Shown here in pieces: positions 31,951-42,601 of a stretch of 64,000 bases of DNA. The notes beneath the pieces were generated by a model. The model did no database searches. It was not told the DNA's origin and saw nothing but the letters and a program-made list of their open reading frames with translations. Made by a program: the position numbers and the translations under genes. Location: NCBI RefSeq assembly GCF_018812025.1, contig NC_063049.1, positions 3,472,917 to 3,536,916 on the forward strand, read 5' to 3'. Origin of the DNA: Megalobrama amblycephala. Its lineage: Eukaryota > Chordata > Actinopteri > Cypriniformes > Xenocyprididae. Numbering within the stretch: position 1 is the stretch's first letter; every line of letters starts with the position of its first letter.

Positions 31951-32839
31951 TGTTACGTCCCTATGGACGTAGGGATTCATTTTATGAATTATGACTTGTG
32001 TATCTTTTTGTTTTTCTCCATGTGTGCTGTTTTTTGTTTTTCTCTATGCTGCTCTTGCTCCTCCTACTGTTTGCTTGACAGGCTCATGAGTGCCACCTGA
32101 ATCCTGTTGTAGCTCGTTAAGTGGAGTATAAATGAAGCTGAAGACTTCCAGTCCAGGAGAGAGACTGAGGCGTTCCTCTGAGAGATACTACCATCTTCTG
32201 GTCCCAGTGTTGTTGGTTTTCTTTTGTGTATATTGTTTTGCCTGTAGTGTTCAGGTAAAGAGCTGTGAAGTGTTTCAGCTAATGGGTGTATACTTAACTT
32301 TACTACAATTAAGTGGGCTTCAGTTGACTGGTTTACCTGAGCTGTCTAGTGTTTCAGCTAATTTTTCCAAACCTGAGACTTGAGTGTAAGCTGAGCAGCA
32401 TTGAGTTTTTCAGTTAATTTAAGAGTTATCTGTAAACATCAGTTATCTTATTCTGTTGTCTTAATTCTTTTGATATTCTAAGTCTTTTCTTTTTAGTTTT
32501 GTATGGAGGTGGATGCCTTTTATTTAATATCTTCTCCTGTTTATGCAGAAAAGGGAGTTAGGGGATTGTGTTTGTATTTTTATTTTCTTTTGGTAGATAA
32601 GTTATTCCTTAACTTTAAGAATTCTTTTGTTTGTTATTTTTGGCCTCTCCCCTCCTGAAGTTTGTTAATTCCCACCATTGGTTTAATAAATTTTGTTATC
32701 TTTGAATCTTGTGTTACTGAGCATTATTGTATCTGCCCTGGGACCTGGAGACGGCAGTTCTCTCATTCTCTCCACGTTTTTTTTTTTTTTTTTTTGTTAC
32801 ATGCCTCTTCTTACCCCTAGATTAGAGGGGCTCGTAACA
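31951..32839 (+). repeat. 3' LTR
   Basis: Aligns to the 5' LTR along its whole length and ends CTCGTAACA. GTGAG follows at 32840-32844. Confidence 0.93.
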
Positions 32840-32844
32840 GTGAG

Positions 32845-33303
32845 TCTTTTATAGTCCATGTAATGGGTATCAGCTGCAGCGGTAATCAGTCCAAGGCACG
32901 GGCTTGTGGGAAATGTAGTATTCCGATGGCCAGAGGAGGGAACCATGGAGTTCGTCTCTGTGACAGCTTGAAGTGTGAACAAAATGCAGTCCTGCACAAT
33001 TGTGAGCTTCACTGCTATTTCTTGTGAAATTTGTTTCATTATTATTGTTATTAGTGTTATTCACACTGCACAATGCTTGTTTATTTAAATATATGTGGGT
33101 CTATGTAAAATATGGGACAAATCACATTCTGCACTGATTTGATACGCATCATTTCACCTTTAAATCCTGTATTTTATGGGATGGTGGCATTGTGTCAAGC
33201 CTACGATAGCAGCGATCATTACTGAGGACTCTCAGGGTTTGTGGGATAATGTAAAACATTAATCCATTTCTTTGTGATTTGTGTGTGTGTGTGTGTGTGT
33301 GTG
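32845..33303. other. Repeat flank of the LTR insertion, no gene
   Basis: Continuation of the repeat interrupted by the LTR element (GGGAAATGTAGTATTCCG). A (TG)n microsatellite occupies 33281-33303. No coding signal. Confidence 0.5.
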
Positions 33304-33666
33304 CCATAGACTGTAAAAAAAATATGGACGTAGTGTCTGTGACGTCACCCATAGAGTTCTGAACAGCAGTTTTGAAGTGAAAATGAGGCCGCTGCCATCT
33401 TAGCAGCGTCACCGCACGTCACTCCCGGATAACTGAAAATGGGCAGAGGCAACTTGTTGCTGAAACCACGTCCACCTAGCTATCTATCTTAGATACTATC
33501 TAAAATATTAATAAAAATAACAATATCATTAGAAAGTATTAAAGGTTTACTGTCAATCTACGGTGTTTTTTAAGATAACGTTATAGATGCTCTAACACGA
33601 GTAGGCTAATTAATTTGTGTGGGGTGTGCAAATAACACAAAAAATCAACTGGGACTTCATACCTTT

Positions 33667-34370
33667 AAAGGTCCCGTTCTTCGTGATCCCATGTTTCAAA
33701 CTTTAGTTAGTGTGTAATGTTGTTGTTAGAGTATAAATAAAATCTGTAAAATTTTAAAGCTCAAAGTTCAATGCCAAGCGAGATATTTTATTTAACAGAA
33801 GTTGCCTACATCGAACGGCCAGTTTGGACTACATCCCTCTACTTCCTTCTTTAATGACGTCACTAAAACAGTTTTTTGACTAACCTCCGCCCACAGGAAT
33901 ACACAAGAGTTGCGTTTGTAGAGTGTGTTTGTCGCGATGTCGTCGAAACGCTGTTATTTTCATCCCGCAGTCCAATCACCTTTGTTTGGCCTTCCCAGGG
34001 ACGCTGTACTTAGAGATCAATGGTTACAATTTATGTTTAACTCGGTTCCCGAAAATTATAATCCACATGTAAAACATCTCCACGTTATGGTAAGAGGCGT
34101 GACCTTTCCGGGCAAGGTTCGCTAAGCCGCTGTCGAATCACAACACAGGAACCGCTGGCACAATCAGAACTCGTTACGTATTTCTGAAGGAGGGACTTCA
34201 TAGAACAAGGAAGTCATCAGCCCGTTTTTATGACAGTGGAAACAGCGGTATACAGATAAGTAAATTATGTGAAAAATACTGTGTTTTTTTACACGCGAAA
34301 CATCAACACGTTATATTGCACACTATAAACACAATCAAAGCTTCAAAAAAACACGAAAAACGGGACCTTT
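33667..34370 (+). mobile_element. Non-autonomous P-element/THAP-type transposon
   Basis: It starts AAAGGTCCCGTTCTTCGTG and ends with the near-perfect reverse complement (CACGAAAAACGGGACCTTT). Subterminal sequences also match in inverted orientation (AGTGTGTAATG / ATTGCACACT). Only the first THAP-like exon is retained. No clear 8-bp target duplication was found. Confidence 0.65.
33937..34089 (+). pseudogene. First exon of a THAP/P-element-type transposase
   Basis: The ATG at 33937 opens MSSKRCYFHPAVQSPLFGLP, followed by RDQWLQFMFNSVPENYNPHV. It ends at a splice donor (ATG|GTAAGA) at 34090. The C, FGLP and W spacing is that of the N-terminal half of a THAP zinc finger, the DNA-binding domain of P-type transposases. 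The later C and H ligands would be on the next exon, which is missing. The element is an internal-deletion derivative. Confidence 0.55.
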
Positions 34371-36083
34371 AATGAAATAGAGATCGCAAGATGAATCCAA
34401 TCCGTGGCACTTGGGTAAAATGTCCATTGCAAATGTAACCCACCTGAGTGAAAACACCAACTCCCGAGCGTGTTGAAATAAAGGTTCCTTACTGTGCTTA
34501 ACACTGAAATTACAAAACATGAACAGCACATGAGATTTCGATGCTCACGCACGCATATGGCAAACATATTATAACAAATGCGCATGCGCCGATCACCCAT
34601 GACCCTGAGCTGTTAATGTGCACCTATCAGAACTTGTCTATGCATTATTATATATGCAATTAATTATTCCTTTACACCTATGACAATAACATTATATACA
34701 ATAATAGACGTGGGAAAACATGAAATGAAATAATTAACGATTAAAAAAAAGAAAGATTATTCTGGGTGTTGTACACAGACTTACACAGGTGGGGGGGGGG
34801 ACTCATATTATGCACTATATTCTTTACCATCTTACACAAAACAAAAAAACAGTACTTTTTGTCCATGAATGCATTAAATCCATGAAATATTTATATATTA
34901 ACCATTGTTTGTATTACATATCTTCAGAATTATTTGCTCTCCATCATTGTTCTTCAAGAAAGGATGCAATCTGAGCATCGTTTATAATGTAAAACTCTAT
35001 ACATACATATAGGTACCAGATGTTTATATCTCTCAAATGTTCTCTAAAACTAATGAGCACGTGTTCAAAGTATAATTTTTCAAAATAGTGCGGCAGTTTT
35101 AGTTATAATATCCAAGCAGTGCTGTTAGAGTTGTATATCCTCCTGCTATTGTCATTGTAGTAAATCTCAGGAACAAAACTTTTAGCCAATGCCACGACGA
35201 TCCAACAGCGTGTTTTCTGCATGCGAGCACATGTACACAGACTGACATCTGTCTCAAGTATGCAGCAAGCCATATATTGTATAAAATAATCCAGAAAAAA
35301 AGCACAAATACGGCTGGGATGCCAAATTCAGCGGCTGGAATTAGCTGCTGAGGTAACATGACGGCTCACAGACAGCAGCGGCAATCCACCTGTCACTCAA
35401 GTGACCACGCCCTTAATTATGCAGAACTTTAAGGCTTAGTATAATTTAAACAGATGAGTTATAAAAATATTCACCCCCCTCAGAGTTGTCATGAAGGGCA
35501 AAATTCGCTGTATAGACCAAAACCCCAATATGAACCAAACTGTAAACATGTTTTTTTTCTGCTGTAAACCTGGCTGTTTTAACATGATGGTCAATGAGAT
35601 TCTGCTCTTTTTTGGAGCCTGTCCCTAGCGGCCAGTCGATGAATTGCAGTTTAAGTCACTTCCGTATTGGCTTCACGAGAGAAAGGGGGAGGTTGCCTCT
35701 TGGTGTGTGCGTGTGAGCATATGTGTGAGAGTGTGAACGCACGTTTTTGTGATGGGTAGTGTAGGGGGACAGAAAATACAGTTTGTACAGTATAAAAACC
35801 ATTACGCCTACACTGAAAAAAATGATTATTGCCCTGATTAAATTAAGCATATTTCAATTTTGCTTGTTTAAATCATTTAAATTTAGTTTTTGATTTTAAT
35901 AAAAAAAATTTTTATTAGTTTTATGGGAATTACATGTGTATTGAACCAAGCTATGTAAATTAATTAAAGTCAGTAAAAAAAAAAAAACTTCTCTGCACAT
36001 GCGCATGAATACATTTTCTTTGGCGCCGAATTCCAGTCAGTTTCACGCACTGCAAGACTCGAGTTGAAGAGTTTCGTCATTCG

Positions 36084-36096
36084 ATGGATTTGCATG
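36084..36096 (+). CDS. Possible start exon (13 nt) with splice donor
   Basis: ATGGATTTGCATG is followed at 36097 by GTAAGTAAT, a consensus donor, about 270 bases inside the left terminus. It is a candidate first exon for the gene ending at 55240, but is too short to identify by itself. Confidence 0.25.
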
Positions 36097-36099
36097 GTA

Positions 36100-37172
36100 A
36101 GTAATATTTCATATTTTGCATTACTATTTATCACAATAACTAGTTTGTTGACTGTGTAAAGAATATAAAATGCTCGGGTTTAGAGCGCATCTTTTGGACG
36201 AATTCCACAGCGACCAACGATCACATACCTCGCGCGCCCGCATGAAGGCCTAATTATTCAAATATTACTGATTTATGTCACGGAATGTACTTTTAAGATA
36301 TTTTTAGGCAAGAATGTTGCTTTATAAACGTCAAATTATGTTTGTTCATAAAGATAGCTACTATTTTAAAGTTGCTTAAACGTTTTTGAGCTCCAGTCAT
36401 CATCGGCTGTTCCCGCCGAGAAAAGCTGTAACGTCTTCTGATGTGTCTTTGGTGGTTACACATGAAATATAAATCGTTTTGGACGGGTAATATTTGATCC
36501 TAATAATCTATTATTTATTCTACAGTAATTTGTTTTGGCAGAGGGCAGTTTTAGCCAAAAAAACCCCAAAAAAAACAGCTGAAGCACTCAAGCGCCTACA
36601 GATGGGCGGTTTTTAGCTGAGCGCCTGGCGTTTTCAGGGGCTGAAAATCACTTAACACTTTGGAGACACACGGCCTACAACGGTGAAACAAGTAAAATTA
36701 TTGTTTGTTTACATAGAAAAACAATGGAATGGAATACACTTTCTTTCGTCTTAGTTTCCTTTTGAACATGTTTATGTGGAGAGCGTCTCAAAAATACATC
36801 AATTAAAACAGCATATGGCTTCAGTTTTTTTTTCCTTTCGAGAGTAGCCTAGGCCTATTCAATGCCTGGCCTTAAGTGAATGTGATTCCAGAATCGATTT
36901 TTTATTCCTAACCCTATTAATTAGCTACTATAGGCTACAAAATATTTTATTTATGCTATTGCATGTGAATAAATATGTGAATGGTTACTACGGGACTAAG
37001 TTAAATATTTTTTTTTTTCTCGATATTGGCGATTATCGTCTGTAACTGACTTTTAATATCGACATCGTGATACTTCCAAGACATCATCGATATACGATAA
37101 TATCGTCATATCGCCCAGCCCTATTACATTTGGTTATGGATGTTTTGTTTTTTTTTAATCTTTACTACTGGT
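36100..37172. other. No gene; AT-rich with a repeat terminus
   Basis: Mostly AT-rich non-coding DNA. At 37075-37128, ATATCGTCATATCGCCCAGCCCTA is the reverse complement of a fish transposon terminus. The same family starts at 49633 (TAGGGCTGGGCGATATGG). Confidence 0.5.
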
Positions 37173-37180
37173 ATGTAAAT
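37173..37180 (+). other. hAT target-site duplication, left (ATGTAAAT)
   Basis: ATGTAAAT precedes the terminal repeat at 37181 and recurs exactly at 45180-45187. An 8-bp duplication is diagnostic of hAT insertion. Confidence 0.88.
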
Positions 37181-37238
37181 CAGTGGCGTAGCCAGAATTT
37201 TATTTTTGGGGGGGCCCATCTAAAAATGAGGGGGCCGC

Positions 37239-37241
<3 letters not shown>

Positions 37242-37302
<61 letters not shown>
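37242..37302 (+). repeat. (TA)n microsatellite
   Basis: About thirty TA dinucleotides near the left end of the hAT element; prone to length change and assembly error. Confidence 0.95.
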
Positions 37303-37304
<2 letters not shown>

Positions 37305-37917
37305 CACTAATAATGACTACAATGACACTAATAATTCTTGACTTCTAAAAGAAATGCAAAATCAATCGGTAGTTATTAATAGAATAACGAGACATAAACC
37401 TTTACATTCAATCGCGTTTGGTCCCATTTATATTTGATCAGTGCATACTACATATACAAACTTTTACTCTCAAAGTGCGCACATTTGTAGAAATACACGT
37501 TTACCTCATATTTCATTAGATAGAATTTATAGAACATGTACGCAGAGTTTCATAATTACAGAGGTCATAAAATGTAGTTTGCTAGGGGGGTACGGGGGCA
37601 TGCTCCCCCGAGAAAATTTAGATTTCCTTGGTGTACATATGTGCATTTTTAAGACGTTAAGGCCAACAAATCAGATTTCACGAGTTCACACTTACAAATA
37701 AGTCAGGTAAATAAATTGGTAAACGTATTTGGCGTGCTGTCCGGGGAGAGGGCTCCGAGCTCGGTAATCAGCCCGAACACAGAGTACCCCCCAAAAAAGC
37801 AAAAGTTAACTACGGACAGCAGCCGGGAACTGAAACTGTAACCCCCAAAAAATATAGAAATAAGGCTGATGTTTGCAAGGAGAAAGCTGTCTGCGTGATC
37901 GGGAGGGTTCTATCTGA

Positions 37918-38530
37918 CGGGAGTTATTGAATTCAATACTCACAGCGAACCGATGAAAATAACCTCTTCGACCAGTAAACTAAGATAAGGTTTAAATGTT
38001 TTGGCTGGTGGCGCCTGCAGCATCCGACGGGAGTTCAATGCTCACAGCAATCGGATGGAAAAAATCCCACTGGCCAGAACATCGAAAAAGAAATGGTATC
38101 CGACGGGAGTTCAATACTCACTGCGATCGGACGGTTAACCCCTGCTGATGGTGGGTGGACGTTTAGAAAATTTTAGATTGGGGCTCTTGCGGCACCTGAC
38201 GGGAGTTCAATACTCACTGCGATCGGACGGTTAACCCCTGCTGATGGTGGGTGGATGTTTAGAAATTTTAGATTGGGGCTCTTGCGGCATCCGACGGGAG
38301 TTCAATACTCACTGCGATCGGACGGTTAACCCCTGCTGATGGTGGGTGGATGTTTAGAAATTTTAGATTGGGGCTCTTGCGGCATCCGACGGGAGTTCAA
38401 TACTCACTGCGATCAGACGGGTAAGCCCCTGCTGACGGTGGGGAGGACGTTTAGTAATTTTAGATTGGGGGTTTTTGCGGTGTCCGACGGGAGTTCAATA
38501 CTCGCTGCGATCGGACGGGTAAGCCCCACG
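37918..38530 (-). repeat. ~95-bp tandem repeat at the DIRS 3' end
   Basis: CCGACGGGAGTTCAATACTC recurs at about 38099, 38196, 38290, 38386 and 38482, with two degenerate copies from 37918. Each unit also contains CCCTGCTGATGGTGGG and TTAGATTGGGG. It lies downstream of the recombinase and probably belongs to the terminal repeat region. Confidence 0.85.
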
Positions 38531-38551
38531 AGAAGGTTTTAGCGAGTTGGT

Positions 38552-39519
38552 TTAACTGATGAGGGTTTGGTGTGCTTTTTTGATGTGGAAGCGGTTAGAT
38601 CTGATGTAGCTTTTGAAGGCTTCGGATGACCAACGACCGAGAGCTTGAATCTGTTGCTGGGAGAGACCTTTTTGGGCAGCTGTGGTCGCCGCTCCTATGC
38701 GAAAAGAGTGGCTTGAAAAGTGTTCCGCTGGGATGCCAGATTGGATCAAGATCAATTTGAGATGTTTTTGAAACCAAAAACGTGTGACTGGGTGGTTTGA
38801 ATCATCTGTAAAGAGTGGATCTGAAGGGGATTTGGTTTGTGAATTCCTGAAATGGAGGTAGGACTGGAGGGTTTGGTATGGTTGTATGGGTGATTGGGTG
38901 ATTGGAGGTTGAAGATGTAAATGAAATGGCCTTTTTTGGTCTGGTCAGTTTTACTCTGTTTGATAAAGTAGGAGATGGTTTCATTATCTAACAAGCATAG
39001 ATCTGAAATGGTGGGGTGAATTTTAGGATTAAAATTGGAGGTAATGGTGAGTTCAGAGCATCTGAGGAAACCGAAAAAAGCCAAAATGAACATGGCGTCC
39101 AAAGTGCGAGCGGTGTTAATAGAATGATATCCTAGACGGAGAGTACGGATGCATCTGGTGAGTAATTCTAATGTTAGAGGTTGTCTAACATCTGGGCGGG
39201 TAGGATGGGTTTTTTGGATGCCTTTAATAAGCAGTGATGTCTGTGTTTGTTATTTCACAGGAGGGTGAGCCGAAAATTAATTTGTGAAAAATTAAAAAAA
39301 ATTTAAATAGCCTTTAATGGAACCAACCTGGAGGCTCTTGGCTGTGTTGAGGTAGGAGATGAAGGACGTAATGGTGAGCAGAGAGAAATCTGGGAACGGC
39401 AAGTTAAAAATTAGATGAAAAGTTTTAAAACATCTCCAAGCTGTTAAATATGATTGGAGGGTTCGTGGGGAAAAAGCTTCAAAGATCGAATTGAGAGAAG
39501 CGTCAAGCAGTGGTCTCAT
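38552..39519 (-). pseudogene. DIRS tyrosine recombinase, in three frame pieces
   Basis: Piece one (39292-39519) has the N-terminal SAM-like fold (FSPRTLQSYLTAWRCF). Piece two (38752-39102) holds the first catalytic Arg in FGFLRCSELTIT. Piece three (38552-38755) has HSFRIGAATTAA, with the catalytic His and second Arg, and GRWSSEAFKSYIR with the conserved Trp and nucleophile Tyr. All catalytic residues survive but are split by frame changes, near 38755 and between 39102 and 39292. The enzyme integrates circular DIRS DNA. Confidence 0.82.
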
Positions 39520-39527
39520 AGAGTGGT

Positions 39528-40094
39528 TTATGGGAAGATTAATTCTGAATAGTGAGGTACTGGCGTCGGGTTGGGGTCCGCTTCTGGAGCCAGCTGTCTG
39601 AATTTCTGGAAAGCAAAGCGTGAGAGAGAGTCAGCAATTTCATTTTTTGACCCGGGTACGTGCTTAGCTGTTATGATAAATTGATCGCAAGCTGCTATCC
39701 AAATAAGGCGTCTTAGGAGTGGCATCATAGCTGGTGCATGCGAGCGGGTTTTATTAATGCAATGCACAGTTGCTTCATTGTCGCAGTAGACGATTATGTT
39801 GTTTGTGGACCATTCTTTCCCCCATAGAAAAGCTGCGACGACGAGAGGATAAAGTTCAAACAACGCTGAAGAGGCTGGGAAATGCGTCGCATCTAAGAGC
39901 TGAGGTGGCCAAGTAGATGCGAACCAACGGCCTTGATAAAATCCGCCAAAGCCAATGGAGGGAGCTGCGTCGGTGTAGAGCTGAATATCGATTGGAAGGG
40001 ACACCAACGTATTATAGAAAAAAGATAATCCGTTCCACTGTTTAAAGGGGTACTTCACCCCTGGAAAGATGAATGTGTATTTAAAATTGGTCAC
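39528..40094 (-). pseudogene. DIRS RNase H domain
   Basis: IQLYTDAAPSIGFGGFYQGR gives the first Asp, ALFELYPLVVAAFLWG the Glu and NIIVYCDNEATVHCIN the second Asp. HVPGSKNEIADSLSR near the C-terminus carries the last Asp. It is a complete catalytic set in one frame. Its N-terminal ~16 residues come from the inserted Kolobok-type element; the DIRS sequence begins at KQWNGLSFF, just past the TTAA. Confidence 0.85.
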
Positions 40095-40351
40095 TTATGT
40101 AGTAGAAATGTGAAATTATTTTTGAATTTGGAGCTTTCTAGACTGAGAAAAGGCAGAAAATGTATTTTTGACTAATGTGGATGAAAGACAACAACTCCCA
40201 GAATGCACTTGTTTTGCTGCCCCTGCGAGGCCACGCCCAAACCGCGCCTATCGGTTACAGGCGGAATTACCAGGAAAATTCAAACAACTAGGCTTGCTTT
40301 GTTACATATTAATTCTATAAATCGTGAGTTAGTTCATACATTTACAGCGAA

Positions 40352-40716
40352 ATGGTGCTAAATTGCTTTGTACATGGATGTACACCCAAAACCAGGAAAG
40401 GACAAGTAAGTTTCCATCATTTTCCGATTAAGTTAAAGATTTGGAGCGATGTAAACAGTGGCTGCGGGCCATCAAACACCCGAAGTTTGGAGATGACACC
40501 GTTATAGAAAACCTAAAAAACCGCAGAATATGTAGTCTCCATTTCAAGCACGAGGACTACGAACCAAATATCCTTGCAATGAAGAGAACCATTCTGAAGG
40601 ACACCGCGATCGATATTCACTTTCCCAGAGGACGAACAGCCTGGGCATATGGTACTAAGCGTATTCGCCTAACGTTAGAGGTAAGACTCGCTGATACTAG
40701 ACTGATAACACAGTAA
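40352..40716 (+). pseudogene. THAP zinc-finger exon of the Kolobok-type transposase
   Basis: MVLNCFVHGCTPKTRKGQ starts at 40352 with the first two Cys. The frame then slips by one near 40436 and continues ERCKQWLRAIKHPKF to ICSLHFKHEDYE, with the last Cys and His. The C2CH spacing is that of a THAP domain, which binds the transposon ends. It may end at a donor (GAG|GTAAGA) at 40680. The rest of the transposase is absent. Confidence 0.7.
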
Positions 40717-41137
40717 CGTTAGCCTATATGTAGTGTTGTGGGTAGCACATAGGTAGCAGTAAAACTGCAAACTTAGCAAAGTAACGTTAGATAGACAATT
40801 ACATATAAGTTGCATATAAGTTGACTGTTATCAAAGTAAAGCCACTGTTCTGTAAAACTGAGTTAGTCTATTTATCTATTTATGCTAACGTTACCACAAA
40901 AGCCTGTTGCTGTATTGGTTGAGATGACTGCAGAGACCGATAAATTTGCGAGATGAACCACTGATGTAGTGCAGACTATAACAAAATATGTTAAGCTTAA
41001 AAATATAATTGACACCCACTTTTGATAAAAATCTTTGATCTATGTCCGTGAGTAACCTCAAAAGTGCATATGTATGGGCGTGGTGAAAAAATGCGGAACT
41101 ACCTGCTATTACTGGCTGTAGTTTTATGCCTCTGGCC

Positions 41138-41192
41138 AAAAAAGCCTCCGATGACGCAAAATGACGATTTTTGCATCATCGGAGGCTTTTTT
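41138..41192. repeat. Perfect-stem hairpin in the Kolobok-type element
   Basis: AAAAAAGCCTCCGATGA pairs with TCATCGGAGGCTTTTTT across a short loop that is itself partly paired (GCAAAAT / ATTTTTGC). The stem is about 24 bp. Confidence 0.85.
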
Positions 41193-41263
41193 ACAGAATA
41201 AAAATGCATAAATCTCTCATCTCGGGCTGATATGAAGGGGGAAAGCACGGTAATTCGAAAATA

Positions 41264-42601
41264 CTAGTGGTATTCTACTAATACAAAGCTTAATGCTAAA
41301 TCCTGAAGTAACCCTTTAAGGAAGGTTATCCATAATTTTAGTTTGTCACGGCATGGATTAGTTAGGGAGATTTGGTCTTCTAACGTAACGACAGAGGATG
41401 CGAGAGAGAGAAGATGCGAGATGAAAGGGCGGCCTTGCGGGATTATACGCATAGCGAAGTTTAGGTGGCCGAGCAGAGACAGAAGTTCGCGCTTTGAGCA
41501 ACTTGGGCTGTCTAGCAACGTGGAAGAGACCAGAATTATTCTGTCGATTTTCTCTTTCGGTAGAGAGGCCTGGAATTTGACGGTGTCCAGATTGATGCCC
41601 AGGAATTCAATGGACGTGGCTGGGCCACTGGTTTTGTCCTGGGCAATCGGAACTCCCAGCTCGGAAAAAACCTTTTGGACTGTAGTGAGATGCGTTGCTG
41701 GGATGGCATCAGGAGGCGAAATTATTAAGAAGTCGTCCAGCAGGTGAATAAGGTAGGGAATTGCGTAGTTGTTGGAAAGAATCCAGCAAATTGCTTCTGA
41801 CAGCATGTCAAAAATCTTGGGGCTGCTTTTGCAGCCGAAGGTTAGGCGGACAGCGAAGTAATATTTTTCATGCCAACGGACGCCAAATAAATGCCAGGAG
41901 TCTGGGTGGATGGGCATCACTTTAAAAGCTGAAGTAATGTCGACTTTGGCGAGCCAAGAACCACGACCGGCGTTTTTGATTAACAATATTGCTTGGTCAA
42001 TATCATGGTACTGAAGAGAAAATTCTTCGAGTGGAATGAGGCTGTTTATGCTTGGAAACGGAGAATTGTGCGGGGCTGAGAGGTCGATTATTAAACGTTT
42101 TTTACCGGAGACCTTCCTTGTAGCCACTCCAATAGGGCTGATGCGAAAGTGTTCGAGAGGAATATCAAAAGGTCCGATCATGAAGCCAGAATTAACTTCC
42201 TTATTGATCAATTCGTCCACTGTGTCGGGTTCTGTAAGAGCAGATTGAAGATTATCACAAATCATATTTTGTGAGGGAATGCTTTCTAGACCTGGTTCAA
42301 AACCATGTTCGAGACCAGACAGCAAATATTTGGTAAATTCGGGATCGGGGTGCTGAGACAATTCAGATGACAAACGTAAAATATTCACAGGAGTCGACAA
42401 GTAATTTTTGGAATTTTTATTGGTAGATTTTTGTACAGGGCATACAGTGCGGGCGTGGACGCCGCCGCAGTAATTGCAAATATGCAAAAAACAACAGCGA
42501 TTTCTTAGGCAGCCGCCTGTATTGAAGTGGTTGCAGACCTGACGTCTGGAGGAAAAAGCTGCGCCTCTTCCGAATGAGTCGGAGTTTGGTGGACAAGTCA
42601 T
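41264..42601 (-). pseudogene. DIRS zinc-binding region and reverse transcriptase, cut by insertion
   Basis: The N-terminal 55 residues are Cys/His-rich (VCNHFNTGGCLRNRCCFLH, then CNYCGGVH), a CCCH plus knuckle arrangement. RT follows: GVATRKVSGKKRLIIDLS, the first catalytic Asp in LAKVDITSAFKVMP (about residue 221), RLTFGCKSSPKIFD and the LLDDFL box near residue 298. The thumb-like FLGINLDTV and LLSLLGHLNFA lead to LKLWITFLK, where the TTAA insertion breaks the gene; the last ~16 residues are transposon-derived. Otherwise the RT is in one frame. Confidence 0.86.

Larger units (their letters stand above)
28535..32839 (+). mobile_element. Young non-autonomous Gypsy element (Gmr1-like), gag and protease only
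   Basis: Two ~890-bp LTRs flank a ~2.5-kb interior with a primer-binding site, gag, CCHC knuckle and protease, but no RT, RNase H or integrase. The LTRs differ by only a few substitutions and small indels, so insertion was recent. The duplication GTGAG and the TG...CA ends define it exactly. The SCAN-like capsid points to Gmr1-like Gypsy elements. It must have moved with enzymes supplied by a full-length relative. Confidence 0.88.
33304..35690. repeat. Interspersed repeat interrupted by a THAP-type element
   Basis: The left part begins CCATAGACTGTAAAAAAAAT with GTGACGTCACCC. The right part contains GCGGCCAGTCGATGAATTGC and TTCCGTATTGGCTTCACGAG. I recognise both as pieces of one repeat common in cyprinid DNA, with the P-like element at 33667-34370 inserted between them. 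A hydrophobic 86-codon minus-strand ORF at 35099-35359 belongs to this repeat and is not called as a gene. The boundaries are approximate. Confidence 0.45.
40046..41315 (+). mobile_element. TTAA-inserting THAP element (Kolobok-type) inside the DIRS RT/RNase H
   Basis: Termini AGGGGTACTTCACCCC and AGGGTTACTTCAGGAT (right end reversed) are flanked by TTAA at 40042-40045 and 41316-41319. Removing one TTAA plus the element brings the DIRS RT and RNase H back into a single frame, which proves the insertion. TTAA targets and a THAP-containing transposase are hallmarks of Kolobok. Only the THAP part is present. Confidence 0.8.

Noticed and set aside
35099..35359. 86-codon hydrophobic minus-strand ORF
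   Set aside because: It lies within a common interspersed repeat and has no recognised family.
37918..38530. CRISPR-like array from regularly spaced repeats
   Set aside because: The DNA is eukaryotic, the 'spacers' are themselves repeated, and the unit is ~95 bp of tandem repeat.
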